A stretch of DNA of 64,000 nt. It comes from Paenibacillus terricola (GTDB lineage Bacteria > Bacillota > Bacilli > Paenibacillales > Paenibacillaceae). The notes under the pieces are model-generated. The model saw only the letters and a list, made by a program, of their open reading frames with translations. It was not told the DNA's origin and ran no database searches. How positions within the stretch are numbered: the first letter of the stretch is position 1; every line of letters starts with the position of its first letter. The DNA lies in assembly GCF_014779765.1 (NCBI RefSeq), contig NZ_JACXZA010000005.1, positions 62,001-126,000 of the forward strand. Direction: 5' to 3'. Positions 54,149 to 63,575 of this stretch are shown here, one piece after another. The position numbers and the translations under genes were made by a program.

Positions 54149-57100
54149 CTACACAATTGCTTTATTCGCCGCTGGAATTAGTGCTGGCGGCATTTCTTGT
54201 TTCAGACGCCAAATGAAACTAATAGGGCGATTACCCTCATGACTCACATACTCTGCCTCACCAAGGAATGTGAATGGCATCGTATAGTTGTTGTCTTCTT
54301 TATACTCACGGACGAATAGTGCAACTCGACTTCCGAGTTTCTGGTGATTAATGTATCGCTGAGCAGTCTTCGTCTCCTCTGAAATTCTACTCTGTGACTG
54401 CCAGTGAAACAACCGCTCGTTAATCGCATAATCTTCATACAAGGTAGATGGTGAGAAATCCTTGTCGGATTTATTAAGTGTAATGAAGAAAATGTCAGTT
54501 CCCTTATCTTCGAAGTATTTGACTCCTTCACGGAAAGCTGGCGCTTTCTCCCCGTTCCAGAACCCAAAGGCGGCCAAAACCTGATCCGTTGAATACCTGC
54601 AATGCACATCAAGCGGACAAGGGAACGGAAACTCATTTGCCGCATCTACAAACTCGATATGCTTCGCATTATACCGTAGAATATCCAGGATCTCTTCTCG
54701 GAACTCCGGACAGGCAATGATGGACCGGATACCATCCTCAATGCAATTGAAACCATTCTTCCACGGTTCCGAGCGGTAGAATGTATAGTAGAACATATTC
54801 AACATAAGTTGCTGTTCCTCGGTTACAGCCTGAATCTCACCCGAAAGATAAGCAATCATAAATTGCAACCATCTGCGGGAATTGAGACTAATTAACGCAG
54901 GCAACCGCTTTGTCAAAAACTCCTCGTTCTCGAACTCAAAAGGCGGAAGTAATTCTGCCTCCACAAGCAGACGCCTGAACGAACGATTTCCTGATCTGCC
55001 GCCATAAAACTCATATAGCGTCATACCGTGATATCGAACAAAATGATCCAGTGTCAGTTCAAGGCCTGAATCCCCTTCGAAGTATTTGAGCTTATGTACC
55101 AAGCTTCTTCGATTCGTAGTAGCTTGCTTCAAATTCCTCAAGATGTGATCCTTCGCCATCTTCTCAAGTTGGATAAAGCTTCCTCTTGGGAGACTGGAAA
55201 ATCCATTCTCCACATAGTGCTGAACAGAATGCTTCGTTCGACCGAGTATTGCTCTAAGCTTATCATGGAAGTTGTAATCCTTATGCGCTTGTCCAATGAA
55301 ATCAAGTACAGTCAGGCATTCCTTGCCCTCTGCCAGACGGAGTCCACGTCCTAATTGCTGTAAGAACACCGTTAAACTTTCGGTCGGACGAAGGAATAGC
55401 ACCGTATTCACCTCTGGAATATCGACACCTTCATTATAAAGATCAACTACGAATATGAATCGAATCTCGCCACTAACTAATCGATGCTTCGCATTTAAAC
55501 GATCATCATCACTTGAGCCTCCATGCAATGCCATTGCCGGTAATCCTGCTTCATTGAACACCTTAGCCATATAAAGGGCATGCTCAACACCCGCACAGAA
55601 GCCAAGTCCCTTCACTTCATCCATATCCGTCACATACTTCTGCAGGCTATTCATGATTTGAGTAGCTCGAATCTTATTGTTCGTATATAAATTCTCGAGC
55701 TCATGTAGATCATAGCCACGTCTCGACCACTTCACCTGAGATAAATCGATATGGTCGCTTACGCCAAAGTATTGAAAAGGACAAAGCAGCTTGCGATCAA
55801 TCGCATCAGTCAGACGAATTTCGGCTGCAATCGTATCGTCGAAGTAGCGCAGCACATCTTTACTGTCCATACGTTCCGGCGTAGCAGTAAGGCCTAACAA
55901 TATCTGGGGCTTATAGTGAGTTAACAGTTTTTGATACGATGGTGCGGCGGCATGGTGAAATTCATCGACAATAATGAAATCATAATAATCAGCTGTCGTA
56001 TTCTCAGTTAACTTGATCGAGTTCAAACTCTGGATACTAATAAATAGATGATCCAGCGCTTGGGCCTGGTGATTACCCACGTGAAGCTCGCCGAAATTCA
56101 AATCCCTCATGATGAAACGAAATGAGTCCATGCTTTGCTTTAATATTTCTTCTCTATGAGCAACGAACAGTAGTCTCGCTTCAGGTTGACGTTGAGCAAA
56201 CCTTCTATAATCAAAGGCGGAAATGACCGTTTTACCGACACCGGTCGCAGCTACTAGCAAGTTATTGTGCCTGCCATACAGCGTTCTCTCCGCCTCAAGC
56301 TTCTCAAGGATTTCCTTCTGATAATCGTATGGCATGATATTGAAGGTGAAAGTCATCGCTTCATGATCGTTAAGTTGCTTCTTATTCCTACCGAGTGCTT
56401 GCTGTAATCGCTCTTCGTGAGTTGGTTCATCCCCAACATAAGTTGTAAACTCTCGATCATTCCAGTAGCTTTCGAAAGTCGCTTCGATTTTCTTCAATAC
56501 GTCATACGAGTCCTTCTCTGTGACTTTCAAATTCCATTCCAGTCCACTAGTGAGAGCTGGATTGGATAAATTAGAGGATCCAACGTAGGCTGTTGTAAAT
56601 CCTGTATCCCTTTTGAATACATAGGCTTTCGCATGAAGTCGGGTACGAGTGCTATCGTAAGAAATCTTGATCTCTGTATTAGGAAGTTTGCTCAGCTCCA
56701 TTACAGCCTTGTAGTCTGTCGCTTCCATGTAGGTCGTAGTAATAATCCGGAGTTGTCCGCCTCTAGCTGTAAATTGCTCTAATTGCTCGATCATGCATCT
56801 TAGGCCGCTCCACTTGATGAATGATACAAGAAATTCTATGCGGTCAGCCGTTACGATCTCATGCTGAAGTTCATTGAGCATATTGGGCTCGGAATGGGAA
56901 CCTGTAAATAACGAACTCTGTGACAAAGGTGTCGTTGGACGAAGCACTTTATCAGCCTTAATCGCCCGTATTGAGTTTAGCTTGGCATAAACATAAGTTA
57001 ACACTTCTCCTTGTTCACTTAATTGCAGTTCATCATAATCTTGTTGATCAAGACTATTCTTGAGCGTTGCGATTATTTCATTACAAGCTCGGACCTGCGC

Positions 57101-57307
57101 TAGAACCGCCTCTTCATCGTTCTCAGAGCTCTCGCGGACTGCTTTCAAGGCACGCCGAATAACTGTGGCAATATAGCTGCTTAAAAGCTTCCTTGCTTCC
57201 TCCGCGTCCAATGGCTCCTTGCCAATATCGTAGGCAGATGGGTCCAATGCAGCAAGCTGAGTTAAAGTACCGTTATTTAGAATTTGCTCATACAGACCTT
57301 GCTTCAT
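54149..57307 (-). CDS. PLD-like/DEAD helicase/DUF3427 protein
   Basis: 1052 aa. A helical N-terminus (about 1-120) is followed by a phospholipase D-type nuclease half-site 'RLHAKAYVFKRDTGFTTAYV' with GSSN (H about 224, K about 226), then an SF2 helicase: Walker A 'AATGVGKTV' (about 357), 'VDEFHHAAAPSYQ' (about 450), 'LLGLTATPERMD', 'DLYNEGVDIPEVNTVLFLRP', 'QQLGRGLRLAEGK'. The C-terminal ~250 residues are DUF3427 ('FFITLNKSDKDFSPSTLYED', 'PFTFLGEAEYVSHEG'). Likely acts on DNA, possibly phage DNA. First gene of a two-gene operon with the NUDIX hydrolase. Confidence 0.88.
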   Translation of the reverse strand: MKQGLYEQILNNGTLTQLAALDPSAYDIGKEPLDAEEARKLLSSYIATVIRRALKAVRESSENDEEAVLAQVRACNEIIATLKNSLDQQDYDELQLSEQGEVLTYVYAKLNSIRAIKADKVLRPTTPLSQSSLFTGSHSEPNMLNELQHEIVTADRIEFLVSFIKWSGLRCMIEQLEQFTARGGQLRIITTTYMEATDYKAVMELSKLPNTEIKISYDSTRTRLHAKAYVFKRDTGFTTAYVGSSNLSNPALTSGLEWNLKVTEKDSYDVLKKIEATFESYWNDREFTTYVGDEPTHEERLQQALGRNKKQLNDHEAMTFTFNIMPYDYQKEILEKLEAERTLYGRHNNLLVAATGVGKTVISAFDYRRFAQRQPEARLLFVAHREEILKQSMDSFRFIMRDLNFGELHVGNHQAQALDHLFISIQSLNSIKLTENTTADYYDFIIVDEFHHAAAPSYQKLLTHYKPQILLGLTATPERMDSKDVLRYFDDTIAAEIRLTDAIDRKLLCPFQYFGVSDHIDLSQVKWSRRGYDLHELENLYTNNKIRATQIMNSLQKYVTDMDEVKGLGFCAGVEHALYMAKVFNEAGLPAMALHGGSSDDDRLNAKHRLVSGEIRFIFVVDLYNEGVDIPEVNTVLFLRPTESLTVFLQQLGRGLRLAEGKECLTVLDFIGQAHKDYNFHDKLRAILGRTKHSVQHYVENGFSSLPRGSFIQLEKMAKDHILRNLKQATTNRRSLVHKLKYFEGDSGLELTLDHFVRYHGMTLYEFYGGRSGNRSFRRLLVEAELLPPFEFENEEFLTKRLPALISLNSRRWLQFMIAYLSGEIQAVTEEQQLMLNMFYYTFYRSEPWKNGFNCIEDGIRSIIACPEFREEILDILRYNAKHIEFVDAANEFPFPCPLDVHCRYSTDQVLAAFGFWNGEKAPAFREGVKYFEDKGTDIFFITLNKSDKDFSPSTLYEDYAINERLFHWQSQSRISEETKTAQRYINHQKLGSRVALFVREYKEDNNYTMPFTFLGEAEYVSHEGNRPISFIWRLKQEMPPALIPAANKAIV

Positions 57308-57395
57308 GGGATACCTCCATCGCTGCTGTTCATTGCTTTCAACTTAATTCGCCTTAAACCACCTTGTTCCTGGCACTTCGTCGAATTTTAGTAAA

Positions 57396-57428
57396 ACAAA
57401 AGAGCCCTAGCATTGCTAAGGCTCTCTT
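57396..57428 (-). terminator. Terminator of the merR-trx operon
   Basis: On the minus strand GAGAGCCTTAGC-AAT-GCTAGGGCTC followed by TTTTGTTTT. Confidence 0.85.
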
Positions 57429-57452
57429 CACTCATTTCTAATTTATTCTATC

Positions 57453-57773
57453 TCAATTACTGTACCGACCCAGCAACGTCCGGTATACTTCCTTCGGCCT
57501 CAGGCCGATCAACTTCTCCACTGGTACACCGTCGTTGAATAAAATAACCGTCGGCATCGACATCACGCCAAAACGCGAGGATAGTTCAGGCGATTCGTCG
57601 CAATCGACATAGGCGATGGATACGCGATCCCCTTCCTCTTGCTGCAACTCCTCCAAGATCGGATGCAGCACTTTGCATGGTGGGCACCACTCCGCACTGA
57701 AATCAACAAACGTCAGCTTATTCGACTGAATCGCTTGGTCGAAGCTGTTTACGTCAACGACTGGTAGGCTCAT
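57453..57773 (-). CDS. Thioredoxin-like protein with WCPPC active site
   Basis: 106 aa, thioredoxin fold. 'VDFSAEWCPPCKVLHPILEE' holds the redox pair Cys-Pro-Pro-Cys at about 30-33, where housekeeping thioredoxins have CGPC. The cis-proline loop 'MSMPTVILFNDG' is present. It begins 3 nt after the MerR-family gene, so they are coexpressed; it is probably a stress-specific thiol reductase. Confidence 0.9.
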   Translation of the reverse strand: MSLPVVDVNSFDQAIQSNKLTFVDFSAEWCPPCKVLHPILEELQQEEGDRVSIAYVDCDESPELSSRFGVMSMPTVILFNDGVPVEKLIGLRPKEVYRTLLGRYSN

Positions 57774-57776
57774 CTC

Positions 57777-58148
57777 TCATTCCTCCACTTGACCCTCAGG
57801 CCGTTCATCTAGAATTGACCGAATGCGATCCTCCAGGTTCAGCTTAATGTTCTGCAGTAGCTGGATCTGCGAGTCAATCTCCGCGAGCTTCTCGCGGTAG
57901 ATCGGCAGCACCTCGTTGCAGAATGCTTCCCTGTTCTTCAAGACGCAGTGCAGAAATCCGGCGATCTGATCCGTCGACAGGCCAAGTTGAAGATATAGCT
58001 GTATCGTCCGGACCTGCTCCTCCGCCAGCGGCGAGAATTCCCGATATCCGTTATCGCTCCGCAGTGGAGACAGCAATCCCTGCTCCTCATAATAGCGAAG
58101 CGAACGGATGCTGACGCCCGTCCGAGCCGCAAGCTCACCGATTTTCAT
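57777..58148 (-). CDS. MerR-family regulator
   Basis: About 123 aa. N-terminal winged helix 'MKIGELAARTGVSIRSLRYY', 'EEQGLLSP', then a long dimerisation helix. Two cysteines 10 residues apart ('FLHCVLKNREAFCNEVLP') could form a thiol sensor. AGGAGG lies 10 nt before ATG 58148; a GTG at 58154 is the alternative. The coupling to a thioredoxin suggests thiol- or electrophile-responsive control. Confidence 0.85.
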   Translation of the reverse strand: MKIGELAARTGVSIRSLRYYEEQGLLSPLRSDNGYREFSPLAEEQVRTIQLYLQLGLSTDQIAGFLHCVLKNREAFCNEVLPIYREKLAEIDSQIQLLQNIKLNLEDRIRSILDERPEGQVEE

Positions 58149-58270
58149 AAACACAACGCCTCCTGCATGGTCGATTCGAGTTGATTATAAACCGTGACAT
58201 TGGTGTGAGGGTCAAGGTGTGATTGAAGAAAGGGGCAATTGGAGACTGCCTGAAATAGCGATTTCCAAAT

Positions 58271-59023
58271 CTACTCGTCGAAATAACCTTTCTTATTCGT
58301 TGGGGCAGGGATGAACACGCCATATTTGTTGAATTGATTGTTTAGCTTATCGGTTGGTTGTCCAGAAATCTTCAGGCGGCTTGCGTCCGTAGTCTGCACG
58401 AGCTGCGATCGATGCTTAATATGGGACAGCGACTCATAGATACGATCATTATGTATAACATGAATCTTATAAGGACTGTTGCTCGTTTGAAGAGTCGTAG
58501 ATTGCTGTCTGCGGAGCATCCACTGATGACAGGAGCCGCACTGATATGCTTCGCAAGGGGTGTAGATCTTTGCATTGTCTTCTCGTGTGAGACAAAGCTC
58601 GATCATTTGTTTCATCAAGGAGTTTCCGCAGTTCACACAGGCCTTTACCTGATCCCCGATAATGAAGTCGATCGTCTCAATGCGCGTCAGTGTAACGTGA
58701 ACCACTGGGTTACTATGTGTGATCGGTGCCCCTTTAACTGGTGATCGCACAGTTGAGCCTGCTGACTTCGATCGCCCCACCTCCATAACCCTCCAACTGC
58801 GATTCGACGCATCCAAGACGGTCTTGAACGCATCCAGCAGATAACCATGATCGCATCGCGCACAATACCACACATCCGCCATCAGGAATGCCGTCTGCCC
58901 CTTCCGCTGATTCGACTGGTACTGCAACTCCAGTTTACGGACTTCTAGGAGGCCCTTACAATGCTTGCATTTGGACAGAAAGGCCTGGGTGAGCTCTACG
59001 CCCTCGAGTTTGATGACGCTCAT
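58271..59023 (-). CDS. Protein with four CxxC zinc-binding pairs
   Basis: About 250 aa. CKHC, CARC, CVNC and CGSC make two probable zinc ribbons, one near residues 19-56 and one near 130-165, followed by a C-terminal ~80-residue tail. No catalytic motif is seen and the family is not recognised. ATG 59023 has AAAGGATGG upstream; an earlier start at 59053 is possible. Confidence 0.6.
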   Translation of the reverse strand: MSVIKLEGVELTQAFLSKCKHCKGLLEVRKLELQYQSNQRKGQTAFLMADVWYCARCDHGYLLDAFKTVLDASNRSWRVMEVGRSKSAGSTVRSPVKGAPITHSNPVVHVTLTRIETIDFIIGDQVKACVNCGNSLMKQMIELCLTREDNAKIYTPCEAYQCGSCHQWMLRRQQSTTLQTSNSPYKIHVIHNDRIYESLSHIKHRSQLVQTTDASRLKISGQPTDKLNNQFNKYGVFIPAPTNKKGYFDE

Positions 59024-59638
59024 GTGAAGAATCCATCCTTTCGATACAGTCAAGAAGACCGGGAGTTGCGGTAATATTTGGGGTATGGATTATTTACCAA
59101 TAGAAATTATATGCACTAGTATAATGATACATTTTGTCTTCTGCTTCAAGCCGTTAAAAACAAGTTCTCCTTAATTGGTTAGAGATACAGGTGTTATCTG
59201 CAGGTCCGCCCACTGCAGAAATTACATTCTTATTAACTTGGTTACCAACTCCACGTTAATGGTATACATCGTCTCGCCTCATAGTGTCAGTATATCCCAA
59301 TGGACCTAGCCATTGAATTACCAACTCCCACTTCCCATCCCTTAGTTCCCATAAAATAGTCATTTTTACACTGGAAAATATAATAATCCTTAACCCCTTC
59401 GTAATAATACAGAACTAGTGAGGAAACGGAAGCATATCCGAAACATACGGCGAAAAAGTAAGGTTTCACTGCCCCCAATTACCCTCTTCCGATATTTTGC
59501 CCCGCAATCCGTTCTGTGTCGGAATTGTGTCGGGTGGCTTTCTTTGTAAGCGTGATATAATCTCCATAGTTTGCAATTCGGGAGCAATTTTCCCGGGGGT
59601 AGAGAAACCACAACTTACAGAAGCTGGTGATCAAACAA
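59024..59638. other. Long leader/intergenic region before the ABC exporter
   Basis: About 600 bp, AT-rich, with no convincing gene. An extended -10 promoter (TGATATAAT, 59553-59561) lies about 75 bp before the exporter start. A short inverted repeat CGGGAGC ... CCCG follows near 59580-59597. The minus-strand open frame at 59287-59478 has no ribosome site. Confidence 0.5.
59553..59561 (+). promoter_or_regulatory. Extended -10 promoter of the heterodimeric ABC exporter
   Basis: TG-A-TATAAT; the -35 region is poor, as often found with extended -10 promoters. Confidence 0.5.
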
Positions 59639-61408
59639 ATGTTTCAACTGAAGTGGCTTTGGCACAATTTGCGAGGGGATCGAGCACGTTACATAATCGC
59701 ACTTATCCTCTCTGTAGTAGGCTGTTCGCTTACGATTATTAACCCGTACATCGGCCAGCGGATTGTGGATACGTTCATCGCGGGTGATGATGCGGTACAG
59801 AATCTGACTGACAAGCGGTCGCTGCTTATCGCGTTATGCTTAGGCATGGTCGGTTTCTCGCTGCTGCGTACAGGCTTGGCTTACTTTACAACGCTGTTAT
59901 ACGAACGTTCTTCGCAGAACATGCTGTATCGCGTTCGGATCTTCCTGTACAACAAGATTCAAGGACAAGACATGCACTATTACGATCATAACCGCACGGG
60001 CGACCTGATGACGAAGATGACCGGTGACCTTGATATGGTCCGTCACACGATGGCGTGGATTATTAAGACCATCATTGAATCGCTTACGGTGTTCCTCGCT
60101 GCCGTCGTCTATTTCTTCTATATAGATGCGGAACTCACTTGGTGGCTGCTCATTCTGTCGCCTCCGATCTTCATTGTGGCATTCATCTTTGCAAGACGCG
60201 TTCGTCCGATGTATGGCGATCTGCGGGAGAAGTTGTCCCAACTCAACACGATTACGCAGGAGAATATCGCGGGCAACCGCGTGGTCAAAGCGTTCGCGCG
60301 TGAAGAGTATGAAGTACAGAAGTTCACGGAGAAGAACGTCAATTACTCCAAAGCCAATAAGGCTGCGGCAATGGTATGGCTCGATTACTTCCCGTACCTG
60401 GAGACGTTCGCGCAAGCTTTCAACGTTATTCTTATGATTGTCGGCGGTATGCTCGTCATGGACGGCCGCATTACATTCGGTGAATTCTCGGCTTTCTCTG
60501 CACTCATCTGGGGTCTATCGAACCCAATGCGCAACATCGGTATCATCATTAACGATATTCAACGTTTCTTCGCCAGCCTTACGAAGATCGTCGACGTTTA
60601 CTACGCGGAACCGCGTATCGTGAACGAGCACAAGATGGAAGCGAAACGTCGTTACAAAGGCTCCATCCAATTCGATAAAGTAAGCTTCAAATACGATAAC
60701 GCAACCGTTCTGGATGACATCAGCTTCACAGTCAAACCAGGCGAGACGATTGCAATTATGGGCGCAACTGGCTCTGGCAAAACAACGCTCATCAACCTGA
60801 TTCCGCGTTTCTATGACGTTACTAAGGGACGCGTCCTCGTGGACGGCAAGGACGTGCGTGAGCTGGAGCTCGATGAGCTGCGCGGCAATATCGGTGTCGC
60901 AACGCAGGACGTCCTGCTGTTCTCCGACACGATCGACGGCAATATCGCTTATGGCGATCCAGATATGCCGGAGGATGATGTTGTGGAGTTCGCCAAGCTG
61001 GCGGCAGCGGATGATTTTATTCGCAAAATGCCCGAGAGCTACAATACGATCGTCGGTGAGCGTGGCGTCGGCCTGTCCGGCGGTCAGAAACAACGTATCG
61101 CCCTTGCCCGCGCAATGGCTGTGCAGCCTCCGATCCTCATTCTCGACGATACGACTTCGGCCGTCGACAACGAGACCGAAGAGCATATTCAGAAGAGCTT
61201 GCGCGAGCTGGACTTCGATTGCACGAAGATCATTATCGCTCAGCGTGTGTCCACTACGGCGGAAGCGGACCGTATCCTCATTCTGGAGAACGGCCGCGTA
61301 ATCGAAGAAGGTACGCACAGCGAGCTGGTGGCGAAACGCGGCTACTATTACGAAGTATTCAAGCTGCAGAACGAAGGCATCGGAAGGCAGGCGACTACGC
61401 ATGGCTAG
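59639..61408 (+). CDS. ABC exporter half-transporter with degenerate ATPase site (BmrC/YheI-like)
   Basis: About 589 aa: six membrane helices, then the nucleotide-binding domain with 'GATGSGKTT' (about 377), intact 'LSGGQ', but Walker B ends LILDDTTSAVD (Asp instead of the catalytic Glu) and the switch is 'IIIAQRVSTT' (Gln instead of His). This is the asymmetric pattern of heterodimeric exporters such as BmrCD. ATG 59639 is preferred (GGTGAT upstream); GTG 59627 is the alternative. It overlaps the partner gene by 8 nt. Confidence 0.9.
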   Translation: MFQLKWLWHNLRGDRARYIIALILSVVGCSLTIINPYIGQRIVDTFIAGDDAVQNLTDKRSLLIALCLGMVGFSLLRTGLAYFTTLLYERSSQNMLYRVRIFLYNKIQGQDMHYYDHNRTGDLMTKMTGDLDMVRHTMAWIIKTIIESLTVFLAAVVYFFYIDAELTWWLLILSPPIFIVAFIFARRVRPMYGDLREKLSQLNTITQENIAGNRVVKAFAREEYEVQKFTEKNVNYSKANKAAAMVWLDYFPYLETFAQAFNVILMIVGGMLVMDGRITFGEFSAFSALIWGLSNPMRNIGIIINDIQRFFASLTKIVDVYYAEPRIVNEHKMEAKRRYKGSIQFDKVSFKYDNATVLDDISFTVKPGETIAIMGATGSGKTTLINLIPRFYDVTKGRVLVDGKDVRELELDELRGNIGVATQDVLLFSDTIDGNIAYGDPDMPEDDVVEFAKLAAADDFIRKMPESYNTIVGERGVGLSGGQKQRIALARAMAVQPPILILDDTTSAVDNETEEHIQKSLRELDFDCTKIIIAQRVSTTAEADRILILENGRVIEEGTHSELVAKRGYYYEVFKLQNEGIGRQATTHG

Positions 61409-63176
61409 GAATAAGTTCGACATCGACGAGAATCTGGAGTCCCCCTTCAATATAAAGCACTTCAGACGTGCACTCGTCTATATCCGGAAACAGCAGAAAC
61501 CAATGATCATCGCCTTCCTGCTGAGCGCGCTCTCGGCAGGGATCGCACTCTCGGCGCCGCTCATTATCCAGCACGTCGTTGACGTAACGATTCCATCCAA
61601 GGACAAATCGGCGCTGGTCTTCTGGGCGATGATGACGCTCCTTACGATCATCGTCAGCGTCATTCTAGCGACGATCCGTTCGCGGATCATGACGCGAGTC
61701 GGACAAGATATTATTTTCGACATACGTACCGACTTGTTTAAGCACTTGCAGAAGCTGCCATTCCAATACTATGACGACCGCCCGCAGGGCAAAATCCTGA
61801 TCCGCGTCGTCAACTACGTCAACTCGGTATCCGACGTCCTATCGAACGGTATTATCAACTTCATTCTCGAGATCTTGAACTTGATCTTTATCGCAATCTT
61901 CATGTTCGCTGTCGATGTGAAGCTGAGCTTCGTCATTCTCGGCGGTCTGCCAATCTTCGCGGTCGTCATCCTGCTTATCAAGAATAAGCAGCGCCGCGCC
62001 TGGCAATCGGTATCCAACAAAAGCTCGAACATGAACGCATATATGCAAGAGAGCATCAGCGGCATTCGCGTTACGCAAATTTTCACGCGGGAGAAGCGCA
62101 ACGAAGGCACATTCACACGTCTGTCCACGAACTATCGCAACGTGTGGATGAGAGCGATGTACTTCAACTTCTTGATCCCGTTCTCGGTTGATAACTTGGC
62201 AACGATCGTTACGACGGCGATCTACTTCGTCGGTCTGGTTACGCTTGGTCCAGAAGAAATCACCTTCGGTGTCATTCTCGCGATGAGCAGCTACGCAGCG
62301 CGCTTCTGGCAGCCGATTCTCAACTTGTCCAACTTGTACAACAGCTTCATCAACGCCGTCTCTTATCTCGAGCGTATCTTCGAAACGTTGGATGAGCCAG
62401 TGACGGTCAGCGACATCCCGAATGCACGTGCACTGCCGCCGATCCAAGGCCGCATCACGTTCGACAACATGACCTTCGCTTACGATCCGGGTCATAACAT
62501 CTTGGAGAACCTGACCTTTGATGTCCGAGCAGGCGAGAGCATCGCCCTCGTCGGCCCGACAGGCGCCGGCAAGACGACGGTCGTCAACCTGATCTCCCGC
62601 TTCTACAACGTGTCCGATGGCCGCATCCTCATCGACGGTCACGACATTGCGGAAGTGAAGCTGGAATCGCTCCGCAGCCAGATGGGCATCATGCTGCAGG
62701 ACAGCTTTATTTTCTCCGGTACGATTATGGACAACATCCGTTACGGTCGTCTGGACGCTACCGAAGAAGAGGTTATCGCAGCGGCTAAGACGGTCTGCGC
62801 CGACGAGTTCATTCGAGAGTTCGAGAAAGGCTATATGACAGAGGTTAACGAACGCGGTTCGAAGCTGTCACAAGGCCAACGCCAGTTGATCTCGTTCGCT
62901 CGTACGCTGCTCGCTAACCCGCGCATCCTCATTCTCGACGAAGCGACATCGTCGATCGATGCACGGACGGAACGCCTGCTGCAGAAAGGTCTCAATGAGC
63001 TTCTGAAAGGCCGTACTTCGTTCATCATCGCCCACCGTCTCTCGACGGTTAAGAACTGCGACCGTATCATGTACGTCGCGGATAAGGGCATTGCCGAGTC
63101 CGGCTCGCACGATGAGCTGATCGCGATGCGCGGCCGCTACTACAAGCTGTACACGGCGCAGAAGATGGAAGCTTAA
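61401..63176 (+). CDS. ABC exporter half-transporter with consensus Walker B (BmrD/YheH-like)
   Basis: 591 aa: transmembrane domain, then an NBD with 'GPTGAGKTTVVNLISRFY', 'LDEATSSIDARTER' (catalytic Glu present) and 'FIIAHRLSTV' (switch His present). Its signature is LSQGQ instead of LSGGQ, so together the pair has one active and one degenerate composite site. Predicted multidrug or lipid-like substrate exporter. Coupled by 8-nt overlap to the partner. Confidence 0.92.
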   Translation: MARNKFDIDENLESPFNIKHFRRALVYIRKQQKPMIIAFLLSALSAGIALSAPLIIQHVVDVTIPSKDKSALVFWAMMTLLTIIVSVILATIRSRIMTRVGQDIIFDIRTDLFKHLQKLPFQYYDDRPQGKILIRVVNYVNSVSDVLSNGIINFILEILNLIFIAIFMFAVDVKLSFVILGGLPIFAVVILLIKNKQRRAWQSVSNKSSNMNAYMQESISGIRVTQIFTREKRNEGTFTRLSTNYRNVWMRAMYFNFLIPFSVDNLATIVTTAIYFVGLVTLGPEEITFGVILAMSSYAARFWQPILNLSNLYNSFINAVSYLERIFETLDEPVTVSDIPNARALPPIQGRITFDNMTFAYDPGHNILENLTFDVRAGESIALVGPTGAGKTTVVNLISRFYNVSDGRILIDGHDIAEVKLESLRSQMGIMLQDSFIFSGTIMDNIRYGRLDATEEEVIAAAKTVCADEFIREFEKGYMTEVNERGSKLSQGQRQLISFARTLLANPRILILDEATSSIDARTERLLQKGLNELLKGRTSFIIAHRLSTVKNCDRIMYVADKGIAESGSHDELIAMRGRYYKLYTAQKMEA

Positions 63177-63205
63177 GCTCGAATGAGTTAGAATGTACAC
63201 AAGTG

Positions 63206-63240
63206 GCCCCCGATCTCGGCTGAGATTGGGGGCTTTTATA
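63206..63240 (+). terminator. Terminator of the ABC exporter operon
   Basis: GCCCCCGATCTC-GGC-TGAGATTGGGGGC followed by TTTTATAA. Confidence 0.85.
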
Positions 63241-63263
63241 ACATCGTACAGAGGTGATTATAG

Positions 63264-63467
63264 ATGAGCTTCATGCTTGAACGGATTACCGATAAGGTCG
63301 AATGCTTTGAGGCCTATGATATGAAGACGCTGGAGAAGAAGATCGAAGAGCAGATCGAGAAGAACAAATCGCTTATGCTGCAGGTGCACGCTGTCACGCA
63401 CAACGTTGTGTTTGATCAGAATCATAAGAAGATGCATTACAGCGCGGTGGTGCATTTTAAGGCGTAG
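63264..63467 (+). CDS. DUF2536 (YrzA-like) family protein
   Basis: 67 aa. 'LERITDKVECFEA', 'LEKKIEEQIEKNKSLMLQVH' and the final 'HYSAVVHFKA' match the small B. subtilis YrzA-like family of unknown function. AGAGGTGAT lies before the ATG. Confidence 0.85.
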   Translation: MSFMLERITDKVECFEAYDMKTLEKKIEEQIEKNKSLMLQVHAVTHNVVFDQNHKKMHYSAVVHFKA

Positions 63468-63488
63468 ATCATCATTCCTTTAACTAGC

Positions 63489-63536
63489 AAGCGAACGCGG
63501 CATGCTCAATTGAACGTTTGGGCATACCGCGTTGTT
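63489..63536. terminator. Hairpin between convergent genes, probable terminator
   Basis: AACGCGGCATGC ... GCATACCGCGTT with a ~17-nt loop, followed by GTTTGTG; weak T-tract. Confidence 0.55.
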
Positions 63537-63575
63537 TGTGACGAGGACATATTTCACACAGCTCACCACTAACTC

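Noticed and set aside
59287-59478. 63-codon minus-strand ORF in the leader before the exporter
   Set aside because: No ribosome site, no family resemblance and no terminator after it.
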